Shown: positions 1 through 10,183, counted from the stretch's first letter. The stretch: 33,192 nt of DNA from Spirochaetaceae bacterium (GCA_031282435.1 JAITDS010000167.1:1-33192), one strand, 5' to 3'. A program made the numbers and translations. Notes: a model not told the origin generated them from the sequence alone.

Positions 1-985
1 CGCCACCTGCCCACCAGTTGGGCGGCCAGCCTACCCGCCGCCCGTTTTCCTGCCCTGTCTTCAACAAGCAAAAGGCGTTATCTCCCGAAGTCCGCCGCTC
101 ATGCTTAACGTGCAGTCGCGTTGACTTTACCCTCAGCCACCCCGGTCACCCCCTGTCTTCACCCCGCTTGCATGATACCCCCCCCCCCCACCCGGCGGCC
201 AGCCGCCACCTGCCCACCAGTTGGGCGGCCAGCCTACCCGCCACCCGTTTTCCTGCCCTGTCTTCAACAACCAAAAGGCGTTGCCTCCCGAAATCTGCCT
301 CTAATGCTTAACGTGAGGTCGCGTTGACTTCACCCTCAGCCACCCAGTCCGCCCCCTGTCTTCACCCCGCTTGCGCGGTACCCCCCACCCCCCTCCGCCA
401 GCCCGCCGCTTCCCTTCCCTGTCTTCAACAAGCAAAGGGCGTTGTCTCCCGAAGTCTACCTATCATGCTTAACGTGTGGTCGCGTTGACTTTATCCTCAG
501 CCACCCCGGCCACCCCCTGTCTTCATCCCGCTTGCACGGTACTCCACCCCCCGCCAGCCGCTTCTCCGCCCCGCCTTCAACAAGCAAAGGACGTTGTTTC
601 TCGAAGTCCGCTGCTCATGCTTAACGCAGTAGCGCGTTGACTTTATCCTCCGCCAGCCCGCCGCTCCCCTGCCCTGTCTTCAACAAGCAAAGGGCGTTGT
701 CTCCCGAAGTTTGTTGCCCGCGCTTAACGTGTAGTCGCGTTGACTTTATTCTCAGCCACCCCCGGCTACCCACACCCTCCTGTCTTCATCCCGCTTGCAC
801 GGTATTCCGCCCACCGCCACCAGCTTCCCTGCCCTACCTTCAACAAGCAAAAGGCGTTATCTCCCGAAGTTTGTTCCCTGTGCTAACGTACGGTCGCGTT
901 GACTTCAGTTGCCCCCCCCCCCCCCACCCGGCGGCCACCCGCCAGCCCGCCAGTTGAGCAGCCAGCCGACCCGCTGGCGGGTGGC
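1..985 (+). repeat. C-rich degenerate tandem/interspersed repeat array, six ~72-bp cores plus flanking C-rich modules
   Basis: Core 'cttcaacaagcaaaggcgtt-tctcccgaagt...gcttaacgt..gtcgcgttgactt' starts near 59, 261, 422, 575, 677 and 837. Module 'cctgtcttca[c/t]cccgcttgcacggta' recurs four times. Module 'ccacctgcccaccagttgggcggccagcc' occurs at about 3 and 203, with a degenerate copy near 930-985. Confidence 0.9.
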
Positions 986-1056
986 CGATTGAATCTAGGC
1001 AAGTCTTCTTATAAAATTAAATGAAAATTAATTTTTAAAGTTTTCAGGAGAAGCAA

Positions 1057-2049
1057 GTGATTGAGGTGCGGAACTTAGTTAAGAAATACGGCGCGTTTGA
1101 AGCGGTCAAAGACGTGTCTTTTAACCTTCCGGGCGGACAAGTTTTAGGATTTTTAGGGCCTAACGGCGCCGGAAAAACCACAGTAATGAAAATACTAACC
1201 GGCTTTCATTTTCCAAGCGGCGGCGAAGCGATTGTCGGAGGCGTTTCCGTGCGGGACGACCCCGTTGCCGTAAAACGACTCATAGGCTACCTGCCCGAAG
1301 GCGTACCGTTGTACGGCGACCTTACCGTAACGGAATATTTAGATTTTATCGCGGACGCGCGGCTCATGCCAAAAGAAAAACGAAAAACCGCGATAGAGGC
1401 GGCGCTTGAACAGTGCGGCCTTACACAGATGGCAAACCGCCGCATTGAAACCCTGTCAAAAGGATACAAACAACGCGCCGGACTAGCGCAGGCGATAGTA
1501 CACGACCCGCCAATCCTCATTCTGGACGAACCCACCACAGGACTCGACCCAAACCAGATAATCGAAATACGCGGCCTTATCAAAGACTTAGGCAGCCGCA
1601 AGACCGTCATCCTATCGACCCATATCTTACAGGAGGTCGAGGCGGTCTGCACACAAGTCCTGATACTAAATTCGGGACGCATCGCGGCGCAAGGCAGCCC
1701 GTCCGGAATAGCGGCAAGCCTGCGCGGCGGTGAAAACTGGACGCTGACCCTAAAAGGCGCTTCTATTGACAGTATAAAGCAAGACCTGGAAACACTGGCC
1801 CAAAGTTTTAACGGTAAAATGGAAGTTTCGAGCATCCGCCCCGCCGCCGCTTACACCGGACCAGCAGTTCAAACCTCTTTCGTCATTTCCTCCGAAACCG
1901 GAGAAAACGCGGAGAAAATCTTTGACTGGGCTGTTTCGCTCAACCTTAAAATTTTGGAAATGGGCAAAAAAAAGACATCGCTGGAAGATATTTTTGTAAA
2001 ATTAACAAACCGGCAAGACGATGATTCAGAGGTTTCAGATGAAAAATAA
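1057..2049 (+). CDS. ABC transporter ATP-binding protein, GldA-like
   Basis: Walker A GPNGAGKTT, signature LSKGYKQR, Walker B ILILDEPTTGLDP; GTG start preceded by 'aggag'. Confidence 0.93.
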   Translation: MIEVRNLVKKYGAFEAVKDVSFNLPGGQVLGFLGPNGAGKTTVMKILTGFHFPSGGEAIVGGVSVRDDPVAVKRLIGYLPEGVPLYGDLTVTEYLDFIADARLMPKEKRKTAIEAALEQCGLTQMANRRIETLSKGYKQRAGLAQAIVHDPPILILDEPTTGLDPNQIIEIRGLIKDLGSRKTVILSTHILQEVEAVCTQVLILNSGRIAAQGSPSGIAASLRGGENWTLTLKGASIDSIKQDLETLAQSFNGKMEVSSIRPAAAYTGPAVQTSFVISSETGENAEKIFDWAVSLNLKILEMGKKKTSLEDIFVKLTNRQDDDSEVSDEK

Positions 2050-2773
2050 ACTGTCTCCGGCTTTAGCGCTGGCAGGAAAAGAATTGTATTCACTAGGAAT
2101 ATCACCCGCTTTCTATGGAATAGTGATATTTTTTCTACTTTTTACATCAATATGGCTGTTTAACTTTCAAAACTTTTTTGCGCGCAACATGGCAACACTG
2201 CGCCCGTATTTCGCCGGATTCCCGCTGGTTTTCATTCTTGTAATACCGGGAATAACGATGAAAAGCTGGGCGGAAGAACGTAAAACAGGCAGCATAGAAT
2301 TACTGCTTACAATGCCGTTTTCGGAATGGGATTTGGTTTTAGGCAAATTTCTTAGCTGCTTAGGAGTTATTTGCTGCCTGCTTGCATTAAGCGTCCCCCT
2401 TCCGCTCAGCGTACTGCCGCTTGGCGTATTCGACGGCGGCGTAATCCTGTGCGAATACATAGGCGCTCTGCTGTTAGGCGGGACGGCGGCGGCGATAGGA
2501 CTTTTTCTATCGTCACTGTCCAAAAATCAGGCTGCGGCTTTTTTAGGCAGCGCCGCCATACTCCTAGTTATAATGCTGGCAAACCAGATGCCGTTTTCGC
2601 AGAACGTACCCGCGCCGCTTGCCGCAGCAATCAACTTCATATCGCTGTCGTTTCATTTTGAAAGTTTTGCGCGCGGAATATTGGACAGCCGCGACCTCCT
2701 GTTCTTCATACTTACGGCGCTGCTGTTCCTGTTTTTGAACACCCGCGTACTACTATTTAGGAAATGGAGTTGA
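2039..2773 (+). CDS. ABC-2 type permease, GldF-like
   Basis: Multi-TM protein with 'WAEERKTGSIELLLTMPFSEWDLVLGKFL' typical of ABC-2 permeases. Start may be 2021 or 2039; overlaps the upstream ATPase gene. Confidence 0.85.
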   Translation: MKNKLSPALALAGKELYSLGISPAFYGIVIFFLLFTSIWLFNFQNFFARNMATLRPYFAGFPLVFILVIPGITMKSWAEERKTGSIELLLTMPFSEWDLVLGKFLSCLGVICCLLALSVPLPLSVLPLGVFDGGVILCEYIGALLLGGTAAAIGLFLSSLSKNQAAAFLGSAAILLVIMLANQMPFSQNVPAPLAAAINFISLSFHFESFARGILDSRDLLFFILTALLFLFLNTRVLLFRKWS

Positions 2774-2777
2774 CGGC

Positions 2778-4463
2778 ATGACAAAGAAACAAGAAATAAT
2801 AATTACAATCCTGTCAAGTGCCGCCATACTGTTGACGCTGTTACTAAGCAGCCGCCTTTGGTTCAGACTTGACCTGACGGAAGGCAAACTTTACACAATA
2901 TCGCAGGCTTCGCGCAGCCTTGCCCGCGACATTCCCGACCAAATTAAAATAAGCTACTTTTTATCAGAGAAACTCCAGCAACTTTACCCTGAGCCGGGCG
3001 AGATAATAGACCTTATCCGTGAATACGTTACATATTCACGCGGCAAAATACGCTTTACCGTCAGAGACCCCGCGAAAGACGGAGTGGAGGACGAAATGCA
3101 GCGCTTAGGCATATACCCCAGACAAATCCAGTCCATAGACCACAATGAAGCCACCATTACAAGCGTTTATTCCGGTATTTTAATAGAATACGTTGATAAA
3201 ATTGACGTAATCCCGTTTGTTTTTTCGCTTGAAACATTAGAATACGACCTTACAAGCCGAATTCGGACGATGGTAAGCGGGAAAATACGCGAAATTGGCA
3301 TCATTGCGGCCGATTCTGCCAAAACCCTCGACAGAAACTATCGTAATTTAAGCGGAATACTTAAAAATTCCGGCTATAGACTGCGCGAAATATATCAAAA
3401 CGAACTAATAAACAGTGAAATCCCGGACGGTTTAAGCGAAATCATAGTAATAGGCGGGGTAGACACCCTAAACGACGAAGCCGTTTACAGCATAGACCGC
3501 TATATACAAAACGGCGGCAAAGCGTTTTTCATACTGGAAAACTTCACACCGTCCACCGAAAGCGGTTCGCTTGAACTACGCCCGCTGGAACAAACGGCGG
3601 CGGAAAACGGAGGATTGCTTGCGCTGCTGAGCTCGTACGGCGTTGAAGTCCGGCGCGCCCTAGTCCTAGACAAATCCTGCCTTACGATAACGTACCAAAG
3701 CGCAAGCGCGGGCGGCTCACCCGTCATCAGACTGATACGCTACCCGTTCTGGGTAAGCGTAACACGCGGCGGCGGCAACCCCGTCCACCCCATAACCTCA
3801 ACATTTGCCGGACTAGACCTCTTCTGGCCAAACCCACTTGACCTCCACGACGTTGAAGGCATCGAAGCCGTACCCCTGCTATTCAGCACGAAGGACGCAT
3901 GGCTTATGACAAGAGATTTTACGATAAACCCGGAACGCGCATTTCAGTTCAATCTGGAAGAAGGCGCGACACGGGGAGAAAAAATACTGGGCGTTGCGCT
4001 GTCAGGCCGTTTCCCGCCGTATTCATTAAAAGGGGGGGAGATCCCCCCCTCGCTACAGCCGTCACAAGCCGCCGGGCGGCCTGCGCCGTCTTCCGCTACC
4101 CCCCCCAGCGGGGGAGAGTCCCCCGCAACGCCCCCCGCGGTTTTAACGGCGGAGAAGCCCGGAGCGGAATCCCGCATCGTTGTAATCGGCAACAACGAAT
4201 TTGTAAACGATGAGTACCTTGATTCTGAACGTAATCTTTCTTTCTTTCTTTCCGCGGCGGATTGGCTTGCCAATGACGATGATATTATAAGCATACGCAG
4301 CCGCGCTTACGGCGTAAACCGCCTTGATAAAATAATTGACGCCGATAAAAAATACGCCGCTATGACATTCTCCCGCGTATTAAACACAGTGGTAATTCCC
4401 GCGGCGGTATTAATTTTCGCCGTTATTTTTGCCCTCAAACGCCGTAAAAAAACAAGACAGTAA
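2778..4463 (+). CDS. GldG-like ABC transporter auxiliary protein
   Basis: N- and C-terminal TM segments, 'FRLDLTEGKLYTIS' motif, long extracytoplasmic domain; follows ATPase and permease in the order seen in Gld-type exporters. Confidence 0.85.
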   Translation: MTKKQEIIITILSSAAILLTLLLSSRLWFRLDLTEGKLYTISQASRSLARDIPDQIKISYFLSEKLQQLYPEPGEIIDLIREYVTYSRGKIRFTVRDPAKDGVEDEMQRLGIYPRQIQSIDHNEATITSVYSGILIEYVDKIDVIPFVFSLETLEYDLTSRIRTMVSGKIREIGIIAADSAKTLDRNYRNLSGILKNSGYRLREIYQNELINSEIPDGLSEIIVIGGVDTLNDEAVYSIDRYIQNGGKAFFILENFTPSTESGSLELRPLEQTAAENGGLLALLSSYGVEVRRALVLDKSCLTITYQSASAGGSPVIRLIRYPFWVSVTRGGGNPVHPITSTFAGLDLFWPNPLDLHDVEGIEAVPLLFSTKDAWLMTRDFTINPERAFQFNLEEGATRGEKILGVALSGRFPPYSLKGGEIPPSLQPSQAAGRPAPSSATPPSGGESPATPPAVLTAEKPGAESRIVVIGNNEFVNDEYLDSERNLSFFLSAADWLANDDDIISIRSRAYGVNRLDKIIDADKKYAAMTFSRVLNTVVIPAAVLIFAVIFALKRRKKTRQ

Positions 4464-4472
4464 ACCAGCATA

Positions 4473-4518
4473 CCCCCCCCCCCCTCCGAAGCGCGGACAG
4501 GGATGGGGGGGGGGGGGG
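4473..4518. repeat. Inverted homopolymer pair C12 - 20 nt - G14
   Basis: C tract 4473-4484 and G tract 4505-4518 directly downstream of the GldG-like stop. Confidence 0.85.
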
Positions 4519-4669
4519 CTTCAGCCGGAACGCTAAATACCCGCATGACGTTTTTTCTTGCCGGAATACCACTCTTTGCGGGACGGAAAACGTCTGGCAA
4601 GACCGGCGGAGAAAGCGTATACTTTAATTTATTCAACTTGTTTACGGCCTGACGGCTGAAGGAAAAATC

Positions 4670-5851
4670 ATGGATTACGCAAAAGAATCGCTAAAAAAGC
4701 ACTATGAATGGCACGGGAAACTTGAAATTACACCCAAAATGCCGATTACAAATAAAACGGAACTGTCGCTTGCCTATACACCCGGAGTTGCCCGGCCTTG
4801 CATTGAGATACGGGAAGACCCCGGCAAAGTTTGGGAACTTACCGGCAGATGGAATACGGTCGCCGTTGTTACGGACGGAACCGCGATTTTGGGACTTGGC
4901 GACATAGGGCCGGAAGCAGGAATGCCCGTCATGGAAGGGAAAGCCGCGCTGTTCAAAACATTCGGCGGAGTTGACGCGATACCACTCTGCGTACGCTCAA
5001 AAGAAGTCGATGACATTGTAAACACGGTGGCGCTGCTTGCGGGAAGTTTTGGCGGTATAAATCTTGAGGACATATCCGCGCCGCGCTGCTTTGAAATTGA
5101 ACGTAAACTGAAAGAACGTTGCGACATTCCGGTTTTTCATGACGATCAGCACGGCACCGCTATCGTTGTGCTGGCCGCTATGTTAAACGCGCTAAAATTT
5201 ACAAACCGGAAACTGGAAAACATAAGCGTTGTTACCAGCGGGGCGGGAGCCGCCGGCATAGCGATAGTCAAACTGCTTATGAAACTAGGTTTGAAGGATG
5301 TCGTGATGTGCGACAGACACGGCGCTATCTATAAGGGCAGAGATAACTTGAACAAAGAAAAGCAAGAGATGGCGGAGCTTTCCAACCTTCAGATGAAAAA
5401 AGGCACCATAGCGGACGTGATTCGCGGTGCCGACGTTTTTATAGGCGTCTCCGCGCCGGGCATAATTTCGGAAAACATGGTACGCGGCATGGCGCCAAAA
5501 CCGATTTTATTTCCGATGGCGAATCCTACACCGGAGATAATGCCCGATATTGCCATTGCCGCCGGCGCGGCGATAGTAGGCACCGGACGCAGCGATTTTG
5601 CGAATCAGGTTAATAACGTCCTTGCTTTCCCCGGAGTTTTTCGCGGAGCGCTTGATGTTCGCGCCAGTACCATTAACGATGATATGAATAAAGCCGCCGC
5701 GTACGCGCTCGCCGGTTTAATCGACGATTCCGAACTTAAGGCGGATTATATCATACCCGGCGTTTTTGACCCGCGTATAAAAGACGCTGTATCGGGGGCT
5801 GTCGCGGAAGCGGCGCGTAAAACCGGAGTGGCCCGCAAACCCGCAAACTAG
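4670..5851 (+). CDS. NAD(P)-dependent malic enzyme
   Basis: 'AYTPGVARPC', 'FHDDQHGTAIVVLAAMLNAL', 'SGAGAAGIAIVKLL', 'FPMANPTPEI' malic enzyme motifs. Confidence 0.95.
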   Translation: MDYAKESLKKHYEWHGKLEITPKMPITNKTELSLAYTPGVARPCIEIREDPGKVWELTGRWNTVAVVTDGTAILGLGDIGPEAGMPVMEGKAALFKTFGGVDAIPLCVRSKEVDDIVNTVALLAGSFGGINLEDISAPRCFEIERKLKERCDIPVFHDDQHGTAIVVLAAMLNALKFTNRKLENISVVTSGAGAAGIAIVKLLMKLGLKDVVMCDRHGAIYKGRDNLNKEKQEMAELSNLQMKKGTIADVIRGADVFIGVSAPGIISENMVRGMAPKPILFPMANPTPEIMPDIAIAAGAAIVGTGRSDFANQVNNVLAFPGVFRGALDVRASTINDDMNKAAAYALAGLIDDSELKADYIIPGVFDPRIKDAVSGAVAEAARKTGVARKPAN

Positions 5852-5968
5852 AACCCTATACGCCGGAAGCCCGACACTACAAAAGCCGCGCCAAAAGGTT
5901 GACAAATTTCCCCGCAATTCCACTTTTGGGAAACACACGAAGTCTGCCGCCACCCGCAAATCATAAAA

Positions 5969-6094
5969 CTCAACGCGCTGAAAGCGCGTTGAGCCGCGCA
6001 AGGGATAGAAGCGGTATGAAAACGCTTTCAGCGTTTTCATAATAGCGGATAGCCCGGTTTTCGCCTGCCGCAGGCGAAAATGCGCCCGAATTTT
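5969..6094 (+). repeat. Hairpin-chain repeat family 1, copy A
   Basis: CTCAACGCGC-tgaaa-GCGCGTTGAG, linker cgcgcaagggatagaagcgg, ATGAAAACGC-tttca-GCGTTTTCAT, linker atagcggatagcccgg, TTTTCGCCTGC-c-GCAGGCGAAAA, tail tgcgcccgaatttt. Confidence 0.9.
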
Positions 6095-6173
6095 GAATTT
6101 CCCGAATCCCTTAATTGCCGCCGGCGGACGGCTGGGGCTTGACAGTTGAGATTTAAATGACCAATATAAAATT

Positions 6174-6920
6174 ATGTTGCCGGGCGCGAATTTGAATCTT
6201 TCATACCTTGAAAGGCTTTCTACTCCTGAGCTAAAAAATTTAGCCGTTCATTTTGGAATTGACATACCGGGTGATTTGGACCGTATTTTTATTATTGAAG
6301 AACTTCTGGACAACGCTCCCTGCCTGACGCTTTTTCAAACTCGCCAAACAGCAAGTGAATATACAGAGGCTGAGTATATTGAAAACGCCTCGTCAACACC
6401 CGCCCCTGTGGAACTACCTAAACGTTATAACATTACGCGGATTGACGCAATCGTCCGGGACCCGCTATGGATTTTTGTGTTTTGGGAAATTCGCGAAGCC
6501 GACAGAAAGATATATGAAAAACAGACCGGTTTTCACGGATATTTTTTGCGGGTAAGTTTAGATAAGTGTAAAAAGGGCAATACGGTAAGCTCTCTGTTCA
6601 CAATTCCCGTTAGCGCCGCCGATTCTGAGTGGTACGTCAATTTTCCACCGGACGGATACTGCCGTAAAATATGCGACATGGCGGAAGACTCGCCGTTTAA
6701 CGTCTCACTTTGCGCCTCGTGCGCGGGCGGCGAACACGTTTTAGCCGTTACTCACCCGTTCAGACTGCCTAGGATGCTTGAAATTTCTGAAAGAAGCGCG
6801 CCTGTCAATGATAAAGACACATTGCTGCGTATGTCAGGAATGGATGACTTACAAGTTCTAAGAAACGGAGATAGAATTTCATTTCCGCCCAAAAACTATG
6901 GTTTCTGTGATAGTCGATGA
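6174..6920 (+). CDS. DUF4912-domain protein
   Basis: 'RYNITRIDAIVRDPLWIFVFWEI' characteristic of DUF4912; N-terminal Rho-N/SAP-like 'STPELKNLAVHFGIDI'. Confidence 0.7.
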   Translation: MLPGANLNLSYLERLSTPELKNLAVHFGIDIPGDLDRIFIIEELLDNAPCLTLFQTRQTASEYTEAEYIENASSTPAPVELPKRYNITRIDAIVRDPLWIFVFWEIREADRKIYEKQTGFHGYFLRVSLDKCKKGNTVSSLFTIPVSAADSEWYVNFPPDGYCRKICDMAEDSPFNVSLCASCAGGEHVLAVTHPFRLPRMLEISERSAPVNDKDTLLRMSGMDDLQVLRNGDRISFPPKNYGFCDSR

Positions 6921-8539
6921 TTGGTAAGAATTTTATTGCCATACTGTTAAACGCGCATTTTCCGTTCGTGCGCAAAGATAGCATTAATTTTTCTTTTGAA
7001 GAACTTCCATTTTTTTCGGTAATCTCCGAGACCCTGCTGCCGTTGCTTGAAATGTTTGACCGCCTTGAGGCCGACAAAATTCCGTTTCGACTTGGCATAG
7101 CGATTTCGCCCGTTCTTTGCCAACTTTTGACCGATGCTTCTTTGATAAACCATTACCTTGATTATGTTGACAGTCAAATCGCTTTCGGCAAAGCTGAACT
7201 AGAACGCTTGAAGAACGACGAAGCGGCGCGCAATCTCGTAAAATACTACTATGATAACGCGATAGAACGACGCATTAATTTTACGGAACGGTATGAAAAA
7301 AATATTCCGCGAGTTCTTTCTTACTATCAAAAAAAAGGCAGAATAGAATTACTTACCTCGTCCGCGACAAATTGTTTTTTGCCGTTTTATTCGGAACACC
7401 CGGAAGTCATACGCGCACAAATTGAAACGGCGCTTGTATCGCATAAAAAATTTTTTGGCGTAAAACCTGAAGGATTCTGGCTGCCCGAATTAGGGTATCA
7501 TCCTAATTTAAGCGCATATCTGCATAAATATGATATAAAATATACAATTATTGATACCCACAGCGCGCTGCTGGCAAAACCCGCGCCTAAATACGGAATC
7601 TTTTTTCCGCTTAAAACAAAACATAACGTATGCTTACTAGTAAAAGATTTTTACGCGCACCGCGATATAATGGACAGAGAGCAAGGCTTGCCCGTAGAGG
7701 GCATTTTCCGCGATTTTTTCCATGATGCCGCGGATGATTTGCCGGTTGAAGAGATAGAATGTTTTTTGGAAGATGACGGCACACGGCTTTCTACCGGCTA
7801 CAAATACTATTCTATAGGCGACAGCGAAAGACCGCGTACCGTTTACAATCCGCATATTGCCGCCGAGAAAGCCATAAGATATGCGGAACAGTTCCTTAAA
7901 ACACGAGTTTCGACACTCAACAGCGTGTCAGGTTTGATGCGTAAAGATTTAAGCGGAGATGCCGTAAGCCTTTGCGCGTGGAACGCCGATTTTTTAGGAC
8001 GTTTCTGGCACGAGGGCGTTTTATTTTTGGAAAATATTTTCCGCGCCGGCTGCATAAAAAATGAAATACAATTTATAACGCCTTATGAATATATAAACAG
8101 TCAGGACAGCTCTTTATTTCAGACTGTCGAGCCTGAATTTTCTTCATCCGGTTTTAACGGTTACGCGGAGACATGGCTTGACGCGTCAACCGGGCAGTTT
8201 TATAGACATCTGTTTAACGCCTCTGAACGCATGGCCGAATTATCGGAACGTTTTAGAAATGAGACCGGAATTAAAGAACGCGCCCTTAATCAGGCCGCGC
8301 GTGAAGTGCTTCTGGCTTTAAGCTCGGATTGGCCGCGTTTGATTTCAACACAAAACAGCAAGTCTTTGCCAAAATGGAGAAATTACGCGGTGAGCGAGCT
8401 TGAATCCCACCTAAAAAATTTTACTACGATATATGAAGCTTTAGGCAGCAGTTATTTAAGCACACGCTTTCTAACAGACATTGAACAACGCAACCATATT
8501 TTTCCTGACATTAACTACGGCGTATTCAGAAGGAAATGA
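6917..8539 (+). CDS. GH57-family glycoside hydrolase / 1,4-alpha-glucan branching-type protein (DUF1957-like)
   Basis: 'LNAHFPFVRK' N-terminal motif, 'GFWLPELGY', 'AWNADFLGRFWHEG'. ATGA overlap with the upstream gene suggests translational coupling. Confidence 0.82.
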   Translation: MIGKNFIAILLNAHFPFVRKDSINFSFEELPFFSVISETLLPLLEMFDRLEADKIPFRLGIAISPVLCQLLTDASLINHYLDYVDSQIAFGKAELERLKNDEAARNLVKYYYDNAIERRINFTERYEKNIPRVLSYYQKKGRIELLTSSATNCFLPFYSEHPEVIRAQIETALVSHKKFFGVKPEGFWLPELGYHPNLSAYLHKYDIKYTIIDTHSALLAKPAPKYGIFFPLKTKHNVCLLVKDFYAHRDIMDREQGLPVEGIFRDFFHDAADDLPVEEIECFLEDDGTRLSTGYKYYSIGDSERPRTVYNPHIAAEKAIRYAEQFLKTRVSTLNSVSGLMRKDLSGDAVSLCAWNADFLGRFWHEGVLFLENIFRAGCIKNEIQFITPYEYINSQDSSLFQTVEPEFSSSGFNGYAETWLDASTGQFYRHLFNASERMAELSERFRNETGIKERALNQAAREVLLALSSDWPRLISTQNSKSLPKWRNYAVSELESHLKNFTTIYEALGSSYLSTRFLTDIEQRNHIFPDINYGVFRRK

Positions 8540-8542
8540 TAA

Positions 8543-9748
8543 ATGAAAAATTACCGCGCAAGTTTATTATTTATATTTTTTGTATTATTTTTTCTGTCAT
8601 GTTCAAAAGGCAAAAATCCTTCTATTGAGCGCGAGGATTTATTTAGTTTTAATATAGGGCGGCTGGAAGACGAACTGGATATGTTTGATTTAGAAGGCGC
8701 GCGCAGTATGCGTAAGACGGCGCTAAAAATGCGCGAAGGACTTTTTTATATTTCAAACGGAAACGGCGAAAAAATAGCGTGTTATAATTCTTACGGCGAT
8801 TTATTGTTTTTAATTTATAACGAAGAGACAAACCCGCCACCGTTGACGCTGGGTGAAAAAACCGAAGGCTCCGCGATAACCCGCTGGTCATACAGATGGC
8901 CGTTGCGCGAACCGGGTTCTATCGCGGTTAACTCCGCAAAACATATTTTTGTAGAAGATAAACTTACGCCGGAGCGGCATAGTTTTGACATGGAGCAGAA
9001 AACCATTCTTGACCGCCTGGTGCTTCACTTTGATGCCGGCGGCAAGTTTGTTGATTATTTGGGACAGGAAGGCAAGGGCGGTACGCCTTTCCCGCGAATT
9101 GAAAATATTTTTACTTCAGCGGACGACGACCTTGTTGTGGTTTGCCGCCTGCCTGCGGGACGGCGTATTTTTTGGTACGATTCCAACGGCAATCAAATTT
9201 ACGACATATATTTTGCTGACGACACCCTCCCGATACCGGCGGACAGATTCGGGCTTACTCCGTCTTTAGACACGATAAGCATTGCGCCGGACGAAAGAAA
9301 GATATATCTAAAAATAGATTATTACCGTGAAGTCATGGATGAATCGACCAACACACTGTCAGGACGCGAGAGCGACCGCTCCTGTTTGTGGATGATAAAC
9401 GCGGGGGACGCTTCTTTTTCCGGCAGCATTGATATTCCATTCTTTGAAACGTCTTCATCGGTAAATAACCGGCGTATAACCGAAAATCTTTTATATTCAA
9501 TGTTTGGCATTATGAACGGCGGACGTGTGTTTTTATACTATCCTCTGGAAACAGGATTTTCGATATTGATTCTTGCCGCGGACGGTTCCGAGGAACAGCG
9601 GCGCGGAATAATAAATGTTTCTAACGATGAATTGTTGTACTGTGCTTTTGACGTATCCGATGACGGCATACTTTCCGCGCTGTTAGCTTCTAATTACGAG
9701 GTAAAACTTGTCTGGTGGCGTACCGATAAACTGGCGCGCGAAATGTGA
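8543..9748 (+). CDS. Putative lipoprotein of unknown function
   Basis: Signal peptide with lipobox 'FFLSCSKGK'; 3 bp downstream of the GH57 gene. Confidence 0.75.
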   Translation: MKNYRASLLFIFFVLFFLSCSKGKNPSIEREDLFSFNIGRLEDELDMFDLEGARSMRKTALKMREGLFYISNGNGEKIACYNSYGDLLFLIYNEETNPPPLTLGEKTEGSAITRWSYRWPLREPGSIAVNSAKHIFVEDKLTPERHSFDMEQKTILDRLVLHFDAGGKFVDYLGQEGKGGTPFPRIENIFTSADDDLVVVCRLPAGRRIFWYDSNGNQIYDIYFADDTLPIPADRFGLTPSLDTISIAPDERKIYLKIDYYREVMDESTNTLSGRESDRSCLWMINAGDASFSGSIDIPFFETSSSVNNRRITENLLYSMFGIMNGGRVFLYYPLETGFSILILAADGSEEQRRGIINVSNDELLYCAFDVSDDGILSALLASNYEVKLVWWRTDKLAREM

Positions 9749-9750
9749 TG

Positions 9751-9764
9751 CCCCCCCCCCCCCC
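9751..9764 (+). repeat. C14 homopolymer tract
   Basis: 14 consecutive C starting two bases after the lipoprotein stop codon. Confidence 0.95.
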
Positions 9765-9826
9765 TCCCCTCCCCCTGCCGGCATATACGCTAAAAACCGC
9801 GTACAAAAGGCATATATTTTTTTATG

Positions 9827-10026
9827 GCGCATTCCCGGCGCTTTCGCGCCGGGAACCGGGCTATCCGCTATAATTAAATAGCACGGCGCAAAACGCCGTC
9901 CTATTTAATTCCGCTTCTATCCCTTGCGCGCCGCAAGCGCGTATGCGCTTGCTTAGTCAAAACCGCATACGCGGTTTTGATTTTACGAAGTTTGCGCAAG
10001 GCGCAAACTTAAAGCGGTTAAAATGA
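9827..10026 (-). repeat. Hairpin-chain repeat family 1, copy B (long form)
   Basis: Reverse complement has cgcaagggatagaagcgg / atagcggatagcccgg linkers. Hairpins at 9832-9855, 9872-9910, 9957-9980 and 9988-10010. Confidence 0.9.
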
Positions 10027-10050
10027 AACCTGTTTGAAAGCCGTATAAGC

Positions 10051-10183
10051 GGACTTGTTCAATAACACGGTTGCTTATCGAACAAGTTTTTAGTGCTTGT
10101 TGGCCAAGCCATACTTGGCCGCCATGTATGGCCGCCATGCTTGACTTGCAAAAACTTAAGTTTTTGAACAACTCTAGTATTGA
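10051..10183 (+). repeat. Repeat family 2, copy a
   Basis: 'ggacttgttcaataacacggttgcttatcgaacaag...ttggccaagcc...cttgcaaaaacttaagtttttgaacaact' shared with copies b-e. Confidence 0.85.

Noticed and set aside
1-957. ORFs 18..311, 121..327, 442..624 and 637..957 as proteins
   Set aside because: They are translations of the C-rich repeat array in different frames, have no recognisable domain and no ribosome-binding sites.
1-985. CRISPR array
   Set aside because: Repeats are ~72 bp, degenerate, irregularly spaced, and the intervening sequence is itself repetitive; no cas genes.
1057-4463. Gliding motility machinery
   Set aside because: The ATPase/permease/auxiliary trio resembles GldA/F/G, but this exporter family is widespread in non-gliding bacteria; no other gliding genes are present.
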